A stretch of 64,000 nucleotides of DNA from Pseudomonas sp. DNDY-54 (GCF_019880365.1 NZ_CP082271.1:2356001-2420000); one strand, 5' to 3'. Counted from the first letter of the stretch, positions 52,958 through 62,971 are shown. The notes: generated by a model not told the origin, from the sequence alone. Numbers and translations: made by a program.

Positions 52958-54872
52958 TGGCTCCGAACAGGCAAAACCACAAAAACAAGAAGCGCAGCGA
53001 GAGAGAGGCAACATGGCCGATCCAGCCCAGTCCATGTCACATCAGACGCTGGTCGAAGACTCCTGGAACCGTTGTGAACGCTACGGGCTAAATCCGCTGA
53101 GCATTCCCAGCTTCGGCCAGCCGACAGAACAAGACGTCATTAGCCTGCTAGAGCGTCAACACAGCCTGGTGCAGACCACACAGCGCGAGGTACTGCCCTA
53201 CTACGAGAACATCCTTTCGAATTCCAGCTGCCTGATACTGCTGGCGGACAGTCGCGGTCAGCTACTCGAGTCCTGGGGTGATCGTCGCTTCGTCGAGCCC
53301 GGACAGCAGCGTGGTTTCAAACCAGGCGCCAGCTGGATGGAACGCGACACTGGTACCAATGCAATTGGCACCGCGCTGGCCAGTGGGCAGGCCGTGCATA
53401 TCCAGCGCGACGAACACTTTCTCAAGGCTAATCGTTATCTATCCGGCGCGGCATCGCCCATCTTTGACGCGCAACGCCAGTTGATTGCGGTACTCGACGT
53501 CTCCAGCGACAGCTACCTGCCGCCTTCGCATACGCTCGGCATGGTCAAGATGATGAGTCAGTCTGTCGAAAACCGACTGATCCTCAACCTGTTCCGGGAT
53601 GACTATTTTCAGCTGAGTTTCAACACCGGCCAGGACAACCTCGACAGCCAGTGGGCCGGATTGCTGATTTTCGATGAGTGCGGAATTATTGTCTCGGCCA
53701 ACCGGCGAGCCGACACCCTGCTTGGCGAAACGCTTACGCGCACGCGTATCGACAGGTTGTTCGACATCCCGTTATTGCAGCTGATTAATCAGCCAGAAGA
53801 GCAGCCTCTGGCCCTGAGAGCGATGGGCCGCCATCGCTTTCAGGGCATCGTGCGGCGCCCCCACACCCCGCGCGTTCAACCACGCGACTTTCGCACGACG
53901 TTCCGATCAGAAAAACCCATCGATCTGGCCGCCATCGATCAGGGCGATCCGCAGGTTCAGAAGGCTATCCGACAGGCCCAGCTGATGCTGGAAAAAGACG
54001 TCCCGATTCTTGTGCACGGCGAAACAGGCGTTGGCAAGGAGGTGATGGTCAAGGCACTGCATGCGGCCAGTTCGCGGGCGAAGGCGCCGCTGATTGCGGT
54101 GAATTGCGCAGCAATTCCCCATGAGTTGATCGAGTCCGAACTGTTCGGCTATGAAAAAGGCGCCTTCACGGGCGCACATCAGAAAGGCAGCCTCGGTCTG
54201 ATTCGCAAGTCGGACGGGGGTGTGTTGTTCCTCGATGAGATCGGCGACATGCCGCTGAGCCTACAAGCGCGTCTATTGCGCGTGCTGCAGGACCGCAGCG
54301 TTCAGCCGCTCGGGGGTGGAGAACCCTTCCCGGTCGACTTCCGGCTGGTATGCGCAACAAACCGCTCGCTGCGCCAAGAGGTAGAGACTGGGCGCTTCCG
54401 TCGAGATCTGTACTACCGAGTGAGCGCGCTTAACGTGGAGCTTCCGCCGTTGCGACTGCGCCGTGACAAAGCAATGTTGTTCAAGCGGGTATGGGAGCAA
54501 TACCGCGAGCCCCATCAGTGGGCTGGGCTCAGTTGCGAGGTACAGGCGGCATTCGAGCGTCACCCATGGCCCGGCAACCTGCGGCAATTGAGCAACGTCA
54601 TACAGGTTGCCCTGGCATTGGCAGACGACCAGCCGATAAGGCTGGAACATTTACCGAATGACTTCCTGGCGGAGCTGGAGCAACCGCCTTCTTTGCATCC
54701 AACAATCGCACCGCACCTGCCGGAGGGAAGACACTGCATGCAGGCCGACAACAGCCTCGAATCGCTATACCAGACATATAACGGCAACGTCTCTCTGCTT
54801 GCGCGTCAGTTGGGTATTAGTCGCAACACGCTCTATAAGCGGCTTCGAGAACAGGGCCTGTACCCCGCCTAG
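52941..54872 (+). CDS. AcoR-like sigma-54-dependent activator
   Basis: 643 residues. N-terminal region with a GAF-type sensor (~residues 80-230), then a PAS-like stretch, AAA+ domain (~330-560) with Walker A GETGVGKE near residue 360 and the sigma-54 contact loop GAFTGA near 407, and a C-terminal Fis-type helix-turn-helix (NVSLLARQLGISRNTLYKRLR). The layout is that of AcoR, an activator of acetoin and related alcohol catabolism. Divergent from the glycerol-type ABC operon, which has a sigma-54 promoter; the pairing is strong evidence that it controls this operon. Ligand unknown, possibly a polyol. Confidence 0.9.
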   Translation: MNKTVHGSEQAKPQKQEAQRERGNMADPAQSMSHQTLVEDSWNRCERYGLNPLSIPSFGQPTEQDVISLLERQHSLVQTTQREVLPYYENILSNSSCLILLADSRGQLLESWGDRRFVEPGQQRGFKPGASWMERDTGTNAIGTALASGQAVHIQRDEHFLKANRYLSGAASPIFDAQRQLIAVLDVSSDSYLPPSHTLGMVKMMSQSVENRLILNLFRDDYFQLSFNTGQDNLDSQWAGLLIFDECGIIVSANRRADTLLGETLTRTRIDRLFDIPLLQLINQPEEQPLALRAMGRHRFQGIVRRPHTPRVQPRDFRTTFRSEKPIDLAAIDQGDPQVQKAIRQAQLMLEKDVPILVHGETGVGKEVMVKALHAASSRAKAPLIAVNCAAIPHELIESELFGYEKGAFTGAHQKGSLGLIRKSDGGVLFLDEIGDMPLSLQARLLRVLQDRSVQPLGGGEPFPVDFRLVCATNRSLRQEVETGRFRRDLYYRVSALNVELPPLRLRRDKAMLFKRVWEQYREPHQWAGLSCEVQAAFERHPWPGNLRQLSNVIQVALALADDQPIRLEHLPNDFLAELEQPPSLHPTIAPHLPEGRHCMQADNSLESLYQTYNGNVSLLARQLGISRNTLYKRLREQGLYPA

Positions 54873-55062
54873 CGACTCAGCGACATTGCGACTGACATGC
54901 GCGATGCCCGCCAGGTAACTCAACCCTCAGTTTCATAACGTCGCTCACTGTGTTTCGTGATCGCTCAGCGCATCATCCAGTACCCCAATAGACGTGACGT
55001 GCGTCGTAGCACTTACGAAGCCCGGAGCCTATGCTCCGCCATGCAATAACAATGATGGCTTT

Positions 55063-56286
55063 ATGCCTCCAAACGAAGACGAGCATGCATTAATGGGCGG
55101 TCGAACAACTGAAATGGAAGTCGGAACGAACGCTGGCGCACCACAACGCCGAGACGAGACACAGCAGAAGCTGCGCATGAAACGTCTAGGGATGGCCTCC
55201 GTTTCTTATATGGTCACGCTAAGCCTTGTAGCGTCGTTCTATTATCAGAGCCTGATCCCGCTGAGCCTGGTGTTCGTTTTCCTATCACTATCAATACTGT
55301 TGAACGCCAGCTTCTTCCTCGTGTTTCATCTGAACCTGAACCTCAGATACAAAGATCCAAGCCTGACGCTCGCTCAAATAGTCGCTTCGCTCGTACCGCC
55401 TCTTATCGTCATGTATTACCTCGACGCCGGCCAGGCGAGAGCCATTCTGCTGTTGATCGCTGTGGTGCCGGCGCTATACGGGATACTGGCGCTCAATACG
55501 CGGCAGTTTATTTACGCCGTGGTAATCATGGTCGGCTCCTACCTGATCGTGCTCGCCTGCCTATGGTCCAACAGACCTGAAGCCTTGGCCGGGACGCTGG
55601 AATACGTTCAGCTCTTTACGCTAATTGTCGTGCTCACGCAGGTGGCGCTGATTGGCGGCTATATCAATAGCTTGAGGAAAAGGATCCGGGACCGGAACCT
55701 CGCATTGAACACCGCGATGGAAGAATTGAACGAGGCGCTAGCCGTCATTCGGGACATGGCTAACCGTGATGACTTGACCGGACTGTTCAATCGTCGCCAC
55801 TTATTCGACGTGCTCACAAAAGAGGTCAACCGTTATCAGCGCGTCCCAGGCCCCTTCAGCGTGTGCATGATGGACGTTGACCATTTCAAACTGGTCAATG
55901 ACATCCATGGTCACCAGGCTGGCGACCAAGTATTGCGCGAAGTCGCGGCCAACGTTCAGAAGCAAATACGCAGCATTGACTGCATTGGTCGCTGGGGTGG
56001 CGAAGAGTTTCTGTTGGTTCTACCGCAGACGTCGATAGCCGGAGCGGTGATCAAGGCCGAGCGCATACGTAGCAGCATTGAGGCCCTGCGCTTCCCTCAG
56101 ATAGGCGAAGACTTCCGCGTAACCGTCTCGCTAGGTGTTGCGGAATACTATGGCAATGCCGATATAGAACAAACGATGGCGCTCGCTGATGCGGCGCTAT
56201 ATCAAGCCAAGTCCGCCGGACGAAACCGTGTGGTGTCCATCGACCCGACTGAAACGGCCGGAGCGGCTAGCATGACGGCATCGTAG
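55063..56286 (+). CDS. Membrane-bound diguanylate cyclase (GGDEF)
   Basis: About 407 residues from the ATG at 55063; further in-frame starts at 54994, 55093 and 55114 cannot be excluded. Six hydrophobic spans (residues ~45-205) form a membrane sensor, followed by a helix and a GGDEF domain whose active site is RWGGEEFL (near residue 312). RSID, five residues before GGEEF, is the inhibitory I-site (RxxD), so feedback inhibition by cyclic-di-GMP is expected. It makes cyclic-di-GMP, which favours sessile, matrix-forming growth. Confidence 0.9.
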   Translation: MPPNEDEHALMGGRTTEMEVGTNAGAPQRRDETQQKLRMKRLGMASVSYMVTLSLVASFYYQSLIPLSLVFVFLSLSILLNASFFLVFHLNLNLRYKDPSLTLAQIVASLVPPLIVMYYLDAGQARAILLLIAVVPALYGILALNTRQFIYAVVIMVGSYLIVLACLWSNRPEALAGTLEYVQLFTLIVVLTQVALIGGYINSLRKRIRDRNLALNTAMEELNEALAVIRDMANRDDLTGLFNRRHLFDVLTKEVNRYQRVPGPFSVCMMDVDHFKLVNDIHGHQAGDQVLREVAANVQKQIRSIDCIGRWGGEEFLLVLPQTSIAGAVIKAERIRSSIEALRFPQIGEDFRVTVSLGVAEYYGNADIEQTMALADAALYQAKSAGRNRVVSIDPTETAGAASMTAS

Positions 56287-56303
56287 CGCCCCGTTATTAA
56301 AAT

Positions 56304-56325
56304 GCTGACGTGAACCAACGTCAGC
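56304..56325 (-). terminator. Terminator between convergent GGDEF gene and cysS
   Basis: Perfect 8-bp stem GCTGACGT / ACGTCAGC, 6-base loop, followed by ATTTTAAT on the minus strand; suits the end of the cysS transcript. Confidence 0.65.
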
Positions 56326-56342
56326 GAGCCCGTTGCTTTCCG

Positions 56343-57728
56343 TTACTCGGCCAAGCGCCAAGTCGTTCCGCCCTTTCCATCTTCAAGCACAACGCCCATT
56401 GCCGTGAGCTGATCGCGAATCCGGTCGGATTCCGCCCAGTTCTTCTCGGCCCGGGCTTGTAGGCGCGCAGAGATGAGCGCATCGACCTCGCCCGGATCCA
56501 CACTGCCCTTCGCGCCACCTTGCAGAAACTCATTCGGCTCCAGCTGCAACACGCCAAGTGCTTCGGCCATCTTGACTAATTGCTTCGCTAACGCAGCCGC
56601 CCCTTGCAGGTCGCTCTCGCGCAGCCGATTGATCTCACGCGCCATGTCGAACAGCACGGCACAGGCTTCTGGCGAATTGAAGTCATCATCCATCGCCGCG
56701 CCGAAGCGCTCGACAAAAGCCTCGCCACCCGCCGCGGCCACCTCGGGCAAGCCCCTAAGCGCGGTATAGAATCGATCAAGCGCGCCCTTGGCTTCTTTAA
56801 GACTGTCTTCCGAATAGTTGATCGGGCTGCGGTAATGACTCGAGACGAGTAAATAGCGCACCACTTCCGGGTGATATTTCTCTAGCACTTCGCGAATGGT
56901 GAAAAAGTTGCCCAGCGACTTGGACATCTTTTCACCGTCGACGCGGACCGCGCCGGCGTGCATCCAGGCATTGGCGTACTGCTTGCCCGTCGCCGCTTCG
57001 CTCTGAGCGATCTCATTTTCGTGATGAGGAAACACCAGATCCGGCCCGCCACCGTGAATGTCAAACGTCTCGCCCAAACAGCAGGTAGACATGACCGAGC
57101 ACTCGATATGCCAACCTGGACGACCGGCGCCCCAGGGCGACGCCCAGCTCGGCTCACCTGGCTTGGCCGCCTTCCAGAGCACGAAGTCCAGCGGATCTTC
57201 CTTGGCTTCGTCGACCTCAATGCGGGCGCCGATCTTAAGGTTCTCGATCTTGCGCCGCGAGAGCTTGCCGTAGCCGACGAACTTCCCGACACGGTAGTAA
57301 ACGTCGCCGTTGCCCGGTGCGTAGGCAAAGCCCTTGTCGATCAAAGTCTGGATCATGGTGTGCATGCCAGCGATATGCTCAGTGGCGCGCGGTTCAAGGT
57401 CAGGACGCTGTACATTCAGACGGGTTTCGTCCTCATGCATCGCTGCAATCATTCGTCCGGTCAGCGCCTCAAAGCTCTCACCATTTTCCTGCGCGCGCCG
57501 GATGATCTTGTCGTCGATATCGGTGATGTTGCGCACATACGTTAGGTCGTAACCACGCTGACGCAGCCAGCGCGACACCACGTCGAACGCCACCATGACC
57601 CGGGCATGCCCAATGTGGCAGAAGTCATAGACCGTCATGCCGCACACGTACATGCGCACCTGATTGCCAATCAGCGGCTTGAGCGGTTCCTTGGTTTTGG
57701 TCAGCGTGTTGTAGATCGCCAGCGCCAT
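56343..57728 (-). CDS. cysS: Cysteinyl-tRNA synthetase
   Basis: 461 residues, class Ia aminoacyl-tRNA synthetase. HIGH-type motif GHIGHARV near residue 37, zinc-binding Cys/His (CGMTVYD and CSVMSTCCLG plus HHENE), KMSKSLGNF near residue 268, and a C-terminal tRNA-binding region with TTWRLAE. Charges tRNA-Cys. Its ATG overlaps the glnS stop by one base, so the two synthetases are co-translated. Confidence 0.97.
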   Translation of the reverse strand: MALAIYNTLTKTKEPLKPLIGNQVRMYVCGMTVYDFCHIGHARVMVAFDVVSRWLRQRGYDLTYVRNITDIDDKIIRRAQENGESFEALTGRMIAAMHEDETRLNVQRPDLEPRATEHIAGMHTMIQTLIDKGFAYAPGNGDVYYRVGKFVGYGKLSRRKIENLKIGARIEVDEAKEDPLDFVLWKAAKPGEPSWASPWGAGRPGWHIECSVMSTCCLGETFDIHGGGPDLVFPHHENEIAQSEAATGKQYANAWMHAGAVRVDGEKMSKSLGNFFTIREVLEKYHPEVVRYLLVSSHYRSPINYSEDSLKEAKGALDRFYTALRGLPEVAAAGGEAFVERFGAAMDDDFNSPEACAVLFDMAREINRLRESDLQGAAALAKQLVKMAEALGVLQLEPNEFLQGGAKGSVDPGEVDALISARLQARAEKNWAESDRIRDQLTAMGVVLEDGKGGTTWRLAE

Positions 57729-59398
57729 TACTGGCCTCCCCAGGAATCACGCAGGGTCACGGTACGGTTGAACACTGGCGCGCCCGGTTGGCTGTCCTTG
57801 AGGTCTACCGCGAAATAGCCCTCGCGTTCGAACTGGAAACGCGCTTCGGCTTCGGCCGAGGCCAGCGACGGTTCTGCACGGCAGCCTTTGAGCACGACCA
57901 GCGACTCGGGATTGATGTTGTCCAGGAAGCTACCGCCGTCTTCGTCTTTTTCCGGGTTGGCAGAGCGGAACAGGCGATCGTACAGGCGCACTTCACATTC
58001 CACGCTCTCGGCAGCGGGCACCCAGTGAATGACGCCCTTGACCTTGCGGCCTTCCGGGTTCTTGCCCAGCGTGTTCTCGTCGTAGGAGCAGCGCAGTTCA
58101 ACAATGTTGCCTTGCTCGTCCTTGACCGCTTCATCCGCACGGATGACGTAGCTGCCACGTAGACGCACTTCCCCACCCGGAATCAGGCGCTTGAACCCGG
58201 CCGGAGGTACTTCTTCGAAATCGGTGGCATCGATGTAAATCTCCCGCGAGAACGGCAGCTGCCGCACGCCCATGTCCTGCTTCGGATGGCGAGGCAGTTC
58301 GAGCGTCTCGGCCTTGTCTTCGGGGTAGTTGGTAATGACCACTTTCAACGGCTTTAGAACGCACATGGCACGCGGCGCGTTGGCGTCCAGGTCTTCGCGG
58401 ATGGCGAATTCCAGCATGCCGATGTCGACGACGCCGCCTGCACGATTCACACCGATCATGTCGCAGAAGGTCCGAATCGACGCTGGCGTATACCCGCGAC
58501 GACGGTAGCCGCTGAGGGTCGACATGCGTGGATCGTCCCAGCCGTTGACGTGCTTTTCGTCCACCAGCTGCTTGAGCTTGCGCTTGCTGGTGATGGTGTA
58601 GTTCAGGTTGAGACGCGCGAACTCGTACTGACGCGGGCGCGCCGGAACTGGCAGATTTTCCAGGAACCATTCATACAACGGACGATGGTCTTCGAACTCC
58701 AGGGTGCAGATCGAATGGGTGATGCCTTCGATTGCGTCCGACTGGCCATGGGTGAAGTCATAGCTCGGGTAGATGCACCAGTCGTTGCCCGTCTGGTGAT
58801 GATGCGCATGCCGGATCCGATAGAGGATCGGGTCGCGCAGGTTCATGTTCGGCGAGGCCATGTCAATCTTGGCGCGCAGCGCCTTGGCGCCGTCCGGGAA
58901 TTCGCCGGCCTTCATGCGTGCGAACAGGTCCAGGTTCTCTTCCACGGAACGGTCGCGGAACGGGCTGTTCTTGCCCGGCTCAGTCAGGCTGCCACGGTAT
59001 TCCCGGGCTTGTTCGGGCGTCAGATCGCAGACGTAGGCCTTACCCGCCTTGATTAGTGCGACCGCCCAATCGTGCAGCTGGCCGAAATAGTTCGACGCGT
59101 AGCGCTCTTCACCAGCCCACTGGAAACCGAGCCACTGGACGTCGCTCTTGATCGCATCAATGTATTCCTGGTCTTCCTTCGCCGGATTGGTGTCGTCGAA
59201 ACGAAGATTGCACTCGCCGCCAAATTCCTTGGCCAGGCCGAAGTTCAGGCAGATCGACTTGGCATGACCGATGTGCAGATAACCGTTGGGCTCGGGCGGG
59301 AAGCGCGTGATGATCTTGGCATGCTTACCCGAGTCCAGGTCGGCCTGGACGATCGGGCGGAGAAAATTGGTGGCTGCGGTAGTCTCAGGCTTGCTCAT
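57728..59398 (-). CDS. glnS: Glutaminyl-tRNA synthetase
   Basis: 556 residues, normal for GlnRS. PPEPNGYLHIGHAKS near residue 35 is the ATP site; the second signature is present in diverged form as ITSKRKLKQL near residue 270; the C-terminal anticodon-binding barrels with GEVRLRGSYVIRADE follow. The start at 59398 gives the family N-terminus MSKPETTAATNFLRPI. Forms a unit with cysS. Confidence 0.97.
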   Translation of the reverse strand: MSKPETTAATNFLRPIVQADLDSGKHAKIITRFPPEPNGYLHIGHAKSICLNFGLAKEFGGECNLRFDDTNPAKEDQEYIDAIKSDVQWLGFQWAGEERYASNYFGQLHDWAVALIKAGKAYVCDLTPEQAREYRGSLTEPGKNSPFRDRSVEENLDLFARMKAGEFPDGAKALRAKIDMASPNMNLRDPILYRIRHAHHHQTGNDWCIYPSYDFTHGQSDAIEGITHSICTLEFEDHRPLYEWFLENLPVPARPRQYEFARLNLNYTITSKRKLKQLVDEKHVNGWDDPRMSTLSGYRRRGYTPASIRTFCDMIGVNRAGGVVDIGMLEFAIREDLDANAPRAMCVLKPLKVVITNYPEDKAETLELPRHPKQDMGVRQLPFSREIYIDATDFEEVPPAGFKRLIPGGEVRLRGSYVIRADEAVKDEQGNIVELRCSYDENTLGKNPEGRKVKGVIHWVPAAESVECEVRLYDRLFRSANPEKDEDGGSFLDNINPESLVVLKGCRAEPSLASAEAEARFQFEREGYFAVDLKDSQPGAPVFNRTVTLRDSWGGQ

Positions 59399-59585
59399 GG
59401 TGTCCTTAACGATCTGCGAGTGCGTGCCCCAGGGTAGGCCCGCCAAATCAAAGCGCTTATCATAGCGGACCCGTCAACCCCCTGACAGAGCAAAGCGCCC
59501 TGCCGCGCCGCACTCACGAGTCTTCGGGGCAATCACTGGTTGCGTTGTCGCGACACGTCCCCTCTCCCATCTAGGAAGACATCCA

Positions 59586-60080
59586 ATGATCAAGTTGCAT
59601 ACCAATCACGGCGTCATCACCGTCAAGCTGTTCGAAGACAAAGCACCCGAAACCACCGCCAACTTCAAGGAATATGTAAAAAGCGGTCACTACGACGGCA
59701 CCATCTTTCACCGCGTGATCAGCAACTTCATGATCCAGGGCGGCGGTTTTGAGTCGGGTATGAAGCAGAAAGCCACCCGTGGCCAGATCAAGAACGAAGC
59801 CAACAACGGCCTCTCCAACAAGGTCGGCACCTTGGCAATGGCACGTACGATGGAGCCACATTCGGCATCCGCGCAGTTCTTCATCAACGTAAAAGACAAC
59901 GATTTCCTCGATCACACTGCACCGACCGTTCAAGGCTGGGGCTACGCCGTATTTGGCGAAGTCGTTGAGGGCATGGATGTCGTCGAGAAGATCAAAGGCG
60001 TGCCGACTACCATGAAGTCCGGTCACCAGGACGTTCCGGTAGAGGACGTAGTGATCGAAAAAGCCGAGATCATCGAGTAA
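59586..60080 (+). CDS. ppiB: Peptidyl-prolyl cis-trans isomerase B (cyclophilin)
   Basis: 164 residues, the cytoplasmic cyclophilin size, with FHRVISNFMIQGGGF (catalytic Arg and Phe region), MARTMEPHSASAQFFIN and the VFGEVVEGMDVVEKI end. No signal peptide. Catalyses proline isomerisation during folding. AGGAAG precedes the ATG. 5 bp from lpxH, so they are co-transcribed. Divergent from glnS. Confidence 0.96.
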   Translation: MIKLHTNHGVITVKLFEDKAPETTANFKEYVKSGHYDGTIFHRVISNFMIQGGGFESGMKQKATRGQIKNEANNGLSNKVGTLAMARTMEPHSASAQFFINVKDNDFLDHTAPTVQGWGYAVFGEVVEGMDVVEKIKGVPTTMKSGHQDVPVEDVVIEKAEIIE

Positions 60081-60085
60081 ACGCA

Positions 60086-60808
60086 TTGATCCTGCTGATT
60101 TCTGATCTGCATCTCGAAGAGAAACGCCCGGACATCACCCGGGCGTTTCTTCGTTTCCTTGAATCCCGTGCCACCCATGCCGACGCCCTCTACATACTGG
60201 GTGACTTTTTCGAAGTTTGGGTGGGCGATGACGGCATGACGCCTTATCAACATGAGATAGCCGAGGCGCTGAACACGCTAAGCCAGCACGGGACTCGAAT
60301 CTACCTGATGCATGGCAATCGCGACTTCATGATCGGCAAAGCGTTCTGTCGCGAGGCCGGCTGCACGCTATTGTCCGATCCGCATATCGCACAGTTTGGG
60401 GGAGAACGCGTGTTGCTGATGCACGGCGACAGCCTATGCACACGCGATGAAGGCTATATGCGACTAAGACGCTTGCTGCGCAATCCGATAAGCCTGTTCA
60501 TTCTGCACCACCTCTCCCTAAGCAAACGTCAGAAGTTGGCACAGAAGCTCCGTTCGAGCAGCAAGACGGAAACGCGCATGAAAGCCAGTGACATTATTGA
60601 TGTCACGCCCGCTGAAGTAGTCAGCATCATGCAACATCATGGCGTCCGGAAACTCATCCACGGCCATACACACCGGCCAGCGATTCACACCCTGGAACTA
60701 GCCGGTGACCAGGCGCAACGCATCGTGCTGGGTGATTGGGATCGCAAGGGTTGGGTGCTGCAAGTCGACCAGACCGGCTTTAACCAGACATCGTTCGACC
60801 TGAGCTGA
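60086..60808 (+). CDS. lpxH: UDP-2,3-diacylglucosamine diphosphatase
   Basis: 240 residues, a calcineurin-like phosphoesterase in lipid A synthesis that cleaves UDP-2,3-diacylglucosamine to lipid X. Metal-binding set visible: DLHL at 7-10, GDFFEVWVGDD, GNRDFMIG, HGD, and GHTHRP. The start is a TTG; the family N-terminus (ILLISDLHL) begins right there, so no other start works. Second gene after ppiB. Confidence 0.95.
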   Translation: MILLISDLHLEEKRPDITRAFLRFLESRATHADALYILGDFFEVWVGDDGMTPYQHEIAEALNTLSQHGTRIYLMHGNRDFMIGKAFCREAGCTLLSDPHIAQFGGERVLLMHGDSLCTRDEGYMRLRRLLRNPISLFILHHLSLSKRQKLAQKLRSSSKTETRMKASDIIDVTPAEVVSIMQHHGVRKLIHGHTHRPAIHTLELAGDQAQRIVLGDWDRKGWVLQVDQTGFNQTSFDLS

Positions 60809-60813
60809 GGTTG

Positions 60814-61419
60814 TCAGGCCGCGTTCGGAATGCCACTGTGAAAGCGAAACTCACTGTCAGGGCTTTCGATTAATTCGCGCTCGCGCTCACGAACGCGAAT
60901 GACGGTGGCATCGATATCTGCTGCTTCCCCGTATAGGTACGCCAGTTTCAGATAATCCTGGAAATGCCTCGCTTCGGACTTGAGCAATCCGCTATAGAAC
61001 TTGCCTAGCTCATCGTCCAAGTGCGGTACCAGCATGGCAAAACGCTCGCAGGAGCGCGCCTCGATAAAAGCGCCAACAACCAACGTGTCCGTGAGTCGGT
61101 ACGGCTCATGGTTGCGCACCAGCTCGCGCAGACCGGCTGCATAGCGGGATGACCCGATGTTCCGCAGCCCTATCTCGCGCTTGCGGATAATCGACAGCAC
61201 CTGCTCGAAATGACGAAGTTCCTCTCTGGCCAAGCGCGACATTTTGTTTTGCAGATCGGGCTTATCGACATAGCGAAACATCAGCTGAAAGGCTGCACCG
61301 GCCGCTTTTTTCTCACAATTACCGTGATCAACGAGCATCACGTCCTGATTTTGCAGCGCGGTCTCGACCCACGCGAAAGGAGTCGCGCAGCCGAGGAATT
61401 CATTCAATTCGGAAAGCAT
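60814..61419 (-). CDS. miaE: tRNA 2-methylthio-N6-isopentenyladenosine hydroxylase
   Basis: 201 residues of a ferritin-like di-iron enzyme that hydroxylates the isopentenyl group of ms2i6A37 in tRNA. Iron ligands are visible as DHGNCEKKAAG (Glu), EELRHFEQ, EARSCERF and SEARHFQDY. Convergent with lpxH (5 bp between stops). Confidence 0.93.
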   Translation of the reverse strand: MLSELNEFLGCATPFAWVETALQNQDVMLVDHGNCEKKAAGAAFQLMFRYVDKPDLQNKMSRLAREELRHFEQVLSIIRKREIGLRNIGSSRYAAGLRELVRNHEPYRLTDTLVVGAFIEARSCERFAMLVPHLDDELGKFYSGLLKSEARHFQDYLKLAYLYGEAADIDATVIRVRERERELIESPDSEFRFHSGIPNAA

Positions 61420-61593
61420 GAGGTCTTGGTATTCATCTGGAAAATGAAGCGGTGGAATGCCCCAACAGCGGACGGCCGTCGCGCATTATACGAGCCCTAG
61501 ATCAGAGGGCTAGCGTTGGTTGACCTGGATCACTGGCCGTCGCGATGACCTTGTCTATAGTCACACCATGCGATCTTGGAAACGGAGCCGATC

Positions 61594-62457
61594 ATGCAAG
61601 CCATACGCTGTATCCTCGTGGTAATCGACCCGAAACTAACCGAGAACCTTGCGCTTAAACGAGCGCGACTGATCGCCAGCGTTAGCCAATCCCAGCTGCA
61701 CCTGCTGATCTGCGATGCCAAACAGGACCACGGCCGCTACCTGGACAGCCTGCGTTCAGAGCTTGAGGCTCAAGGACATGTGGTCTCGACACGCCAGGCC
61801 TGGCACGAGAATCTGCATCAAACAATCATTACCGTTCAACAGGCCGAGGGCTGCGGCCTGGTGATCAAGCAGCATGTTGCGGACAACCCGCTGAAACGGG
61901 CACTGCTTACCCCCGATGACTGGAAACTGTTGCGCTACTGCCCGTGCCCGGTGCTGATGGTCAAGACCGAAGCGCCCTGGACCGGAGGCAATATCCTGGC
62001 GGCAGTTGACGTGGGGAATGCGGACATCGAGCACCGCACACTACACTCCAGCATCATTAATCATGGGTATGAAATCGCCGCACTCGCCGAAGGTACGCTG
62101 CATGTCATCAGTGCCCATCCTTCTGCGATGCTATCCGCTGCGGATCCCGCGTTTCAGTTGAAGGAGACGATCGAAAAACGCTACCGAGATGCTTGCCGCC
62201 AATTCCAGTCCGAGTACGACATCCCGGACGGGCAGCTGCATATCGAAGAAGGTCCAGCAGACGCCCTGATCCCCCGCGTATGTCACCAGTTACAGGCTGT
62301 CGTTACGGTCATCGGCACGGTCGCTCGCACCGGCTTCTCTGGCGCACTGATGGGTAATACCGCAGAAGTCGTGCTCGATACACTTGAAAGCGACGTCCTG
62401 GTCCTCAAACCAATAGACATCATCGACCACTTGGAGGAGCTGGTTGCGCGTCGCTAA
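61594..62457 (+). CDS. Universal stress protein (tandem UspA domains)
   Basis: 287 residues with two UspA-like domains (residues ~1-135 and ~150-285), the plan of UspE-like proteins. The first shows ILVVIDP, the second ends TGFSGALMGNTAEVVLDTLESDVLVLKP, the ATP-binding loop form G-x2-G-x9-G-N-T. ATG at 61594 follows GGAG. Thought to help survival under stress; no partner in the neighbourhood. Confidence 0.9.
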   Translation: MQAIRCILVVIDPKLTENLALKRARLIASVSQSQLHLLICDAKQDHGRYLDSLRSELEAQGHVVSTRQAWHENLHQTIITVQQAEGCGLVIKQHVADNPLKRALLTPDDWKLLRYCPCPVLMVKTEAPWTGGNILAAVDVGNADIEHRTLHSSIINHGYEIAALAEGTLHVISAHPSAMLSAADPAFQLKETIEKRYRDACRQFQSEYDIPDGQLHIEEGPADALIPRVCHQLQAVVTVIGTVARTGFSGALMGNTAEVVLDTLESDVLVLKPIDIIDHLEELVARR

Positions 62458-62471
62458 ATTGCAATACATGC

Positions 62472-62495
62472 AAGGGCGGCCTTCCGCCCTTTTTC
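62472..62495 (+). terminator. Rho-independent terminator of the universal stress gene
   Basis: AAGGGCGG / CCGCCCTT stem, 4-base loop, TTTC tail, 15 bp after the stop. Confidence 0.85.
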
Positions 62496-62503
62496 GTACC
62501 GTG

Positions 62504-62971
62504 CTATCCGCCGATCTCGTCGAAAGACCCTGGAGCGATGTACCGCTGATAATGAGCTTCGGATAGCAGAAAGAATTCTCGATCGATCGCATCCCGCAGC
62601 TCAGGCAAGGCCCAGTCACGGAACTCCGGCAGAAGGACCACGCCGTACGCGTCCAGCTGCTGAATTACGCGCGCGCCCCTCGCGATCAACTGATAAGCCC
62701 AGCAGTAAGGCGATTGCTCCACGACAAACCGAATCTGCCGGCTCTCCAGCTGACGACGCAACAGACTCGCGTCGAACACCTCCAGCTTCGCCGCCATTAC
62801 CTGAGCGAGCAACACCTCCAACCGGTGCCAGACGGCACGCTTGCTCTCCTCGTTATATCCATTCCAGCGCACGACTTCATGGTGAAACCGTTTGCAGCCA
62901 CGGCAGACGAGATCACCGTAAACGGTGGAACAGAGCCCCACACAAGGGGTTTTGATTCGCTGAATGGACAT
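62504..62971 (-). CDS. DUF1289 domain protein
   Basis: 155 residues. The N-terminal ~50 residues are a DUF1289 domain with four Cys in two CxxxC/CxxC-like pairs (TPCVGLCSTVYGDLVCRGCKRF), probably a small zinc or Fe-S site, followed by a helical C-terminal part without a known family. Start at 62971 chosen for the MSIQRIKTPC N-terminus. Function unknown; convergent with the stress protein gene. Confidence 0.85.
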   Translation of the reverse strand: MSIQRIKTPCVGLCSTVYGDLVCRGCKRFHHEVVRWNGYNEESKRAVWHRLEVLLAQVMAAKLEVFDASLLRRQLESRQIRFVVEQSPYCWAYQLIARGARVIQQLDAYGVVLLPEFRDWALPELRDAIDREFFLLSEAHYQRYIAPGSFDEIGG

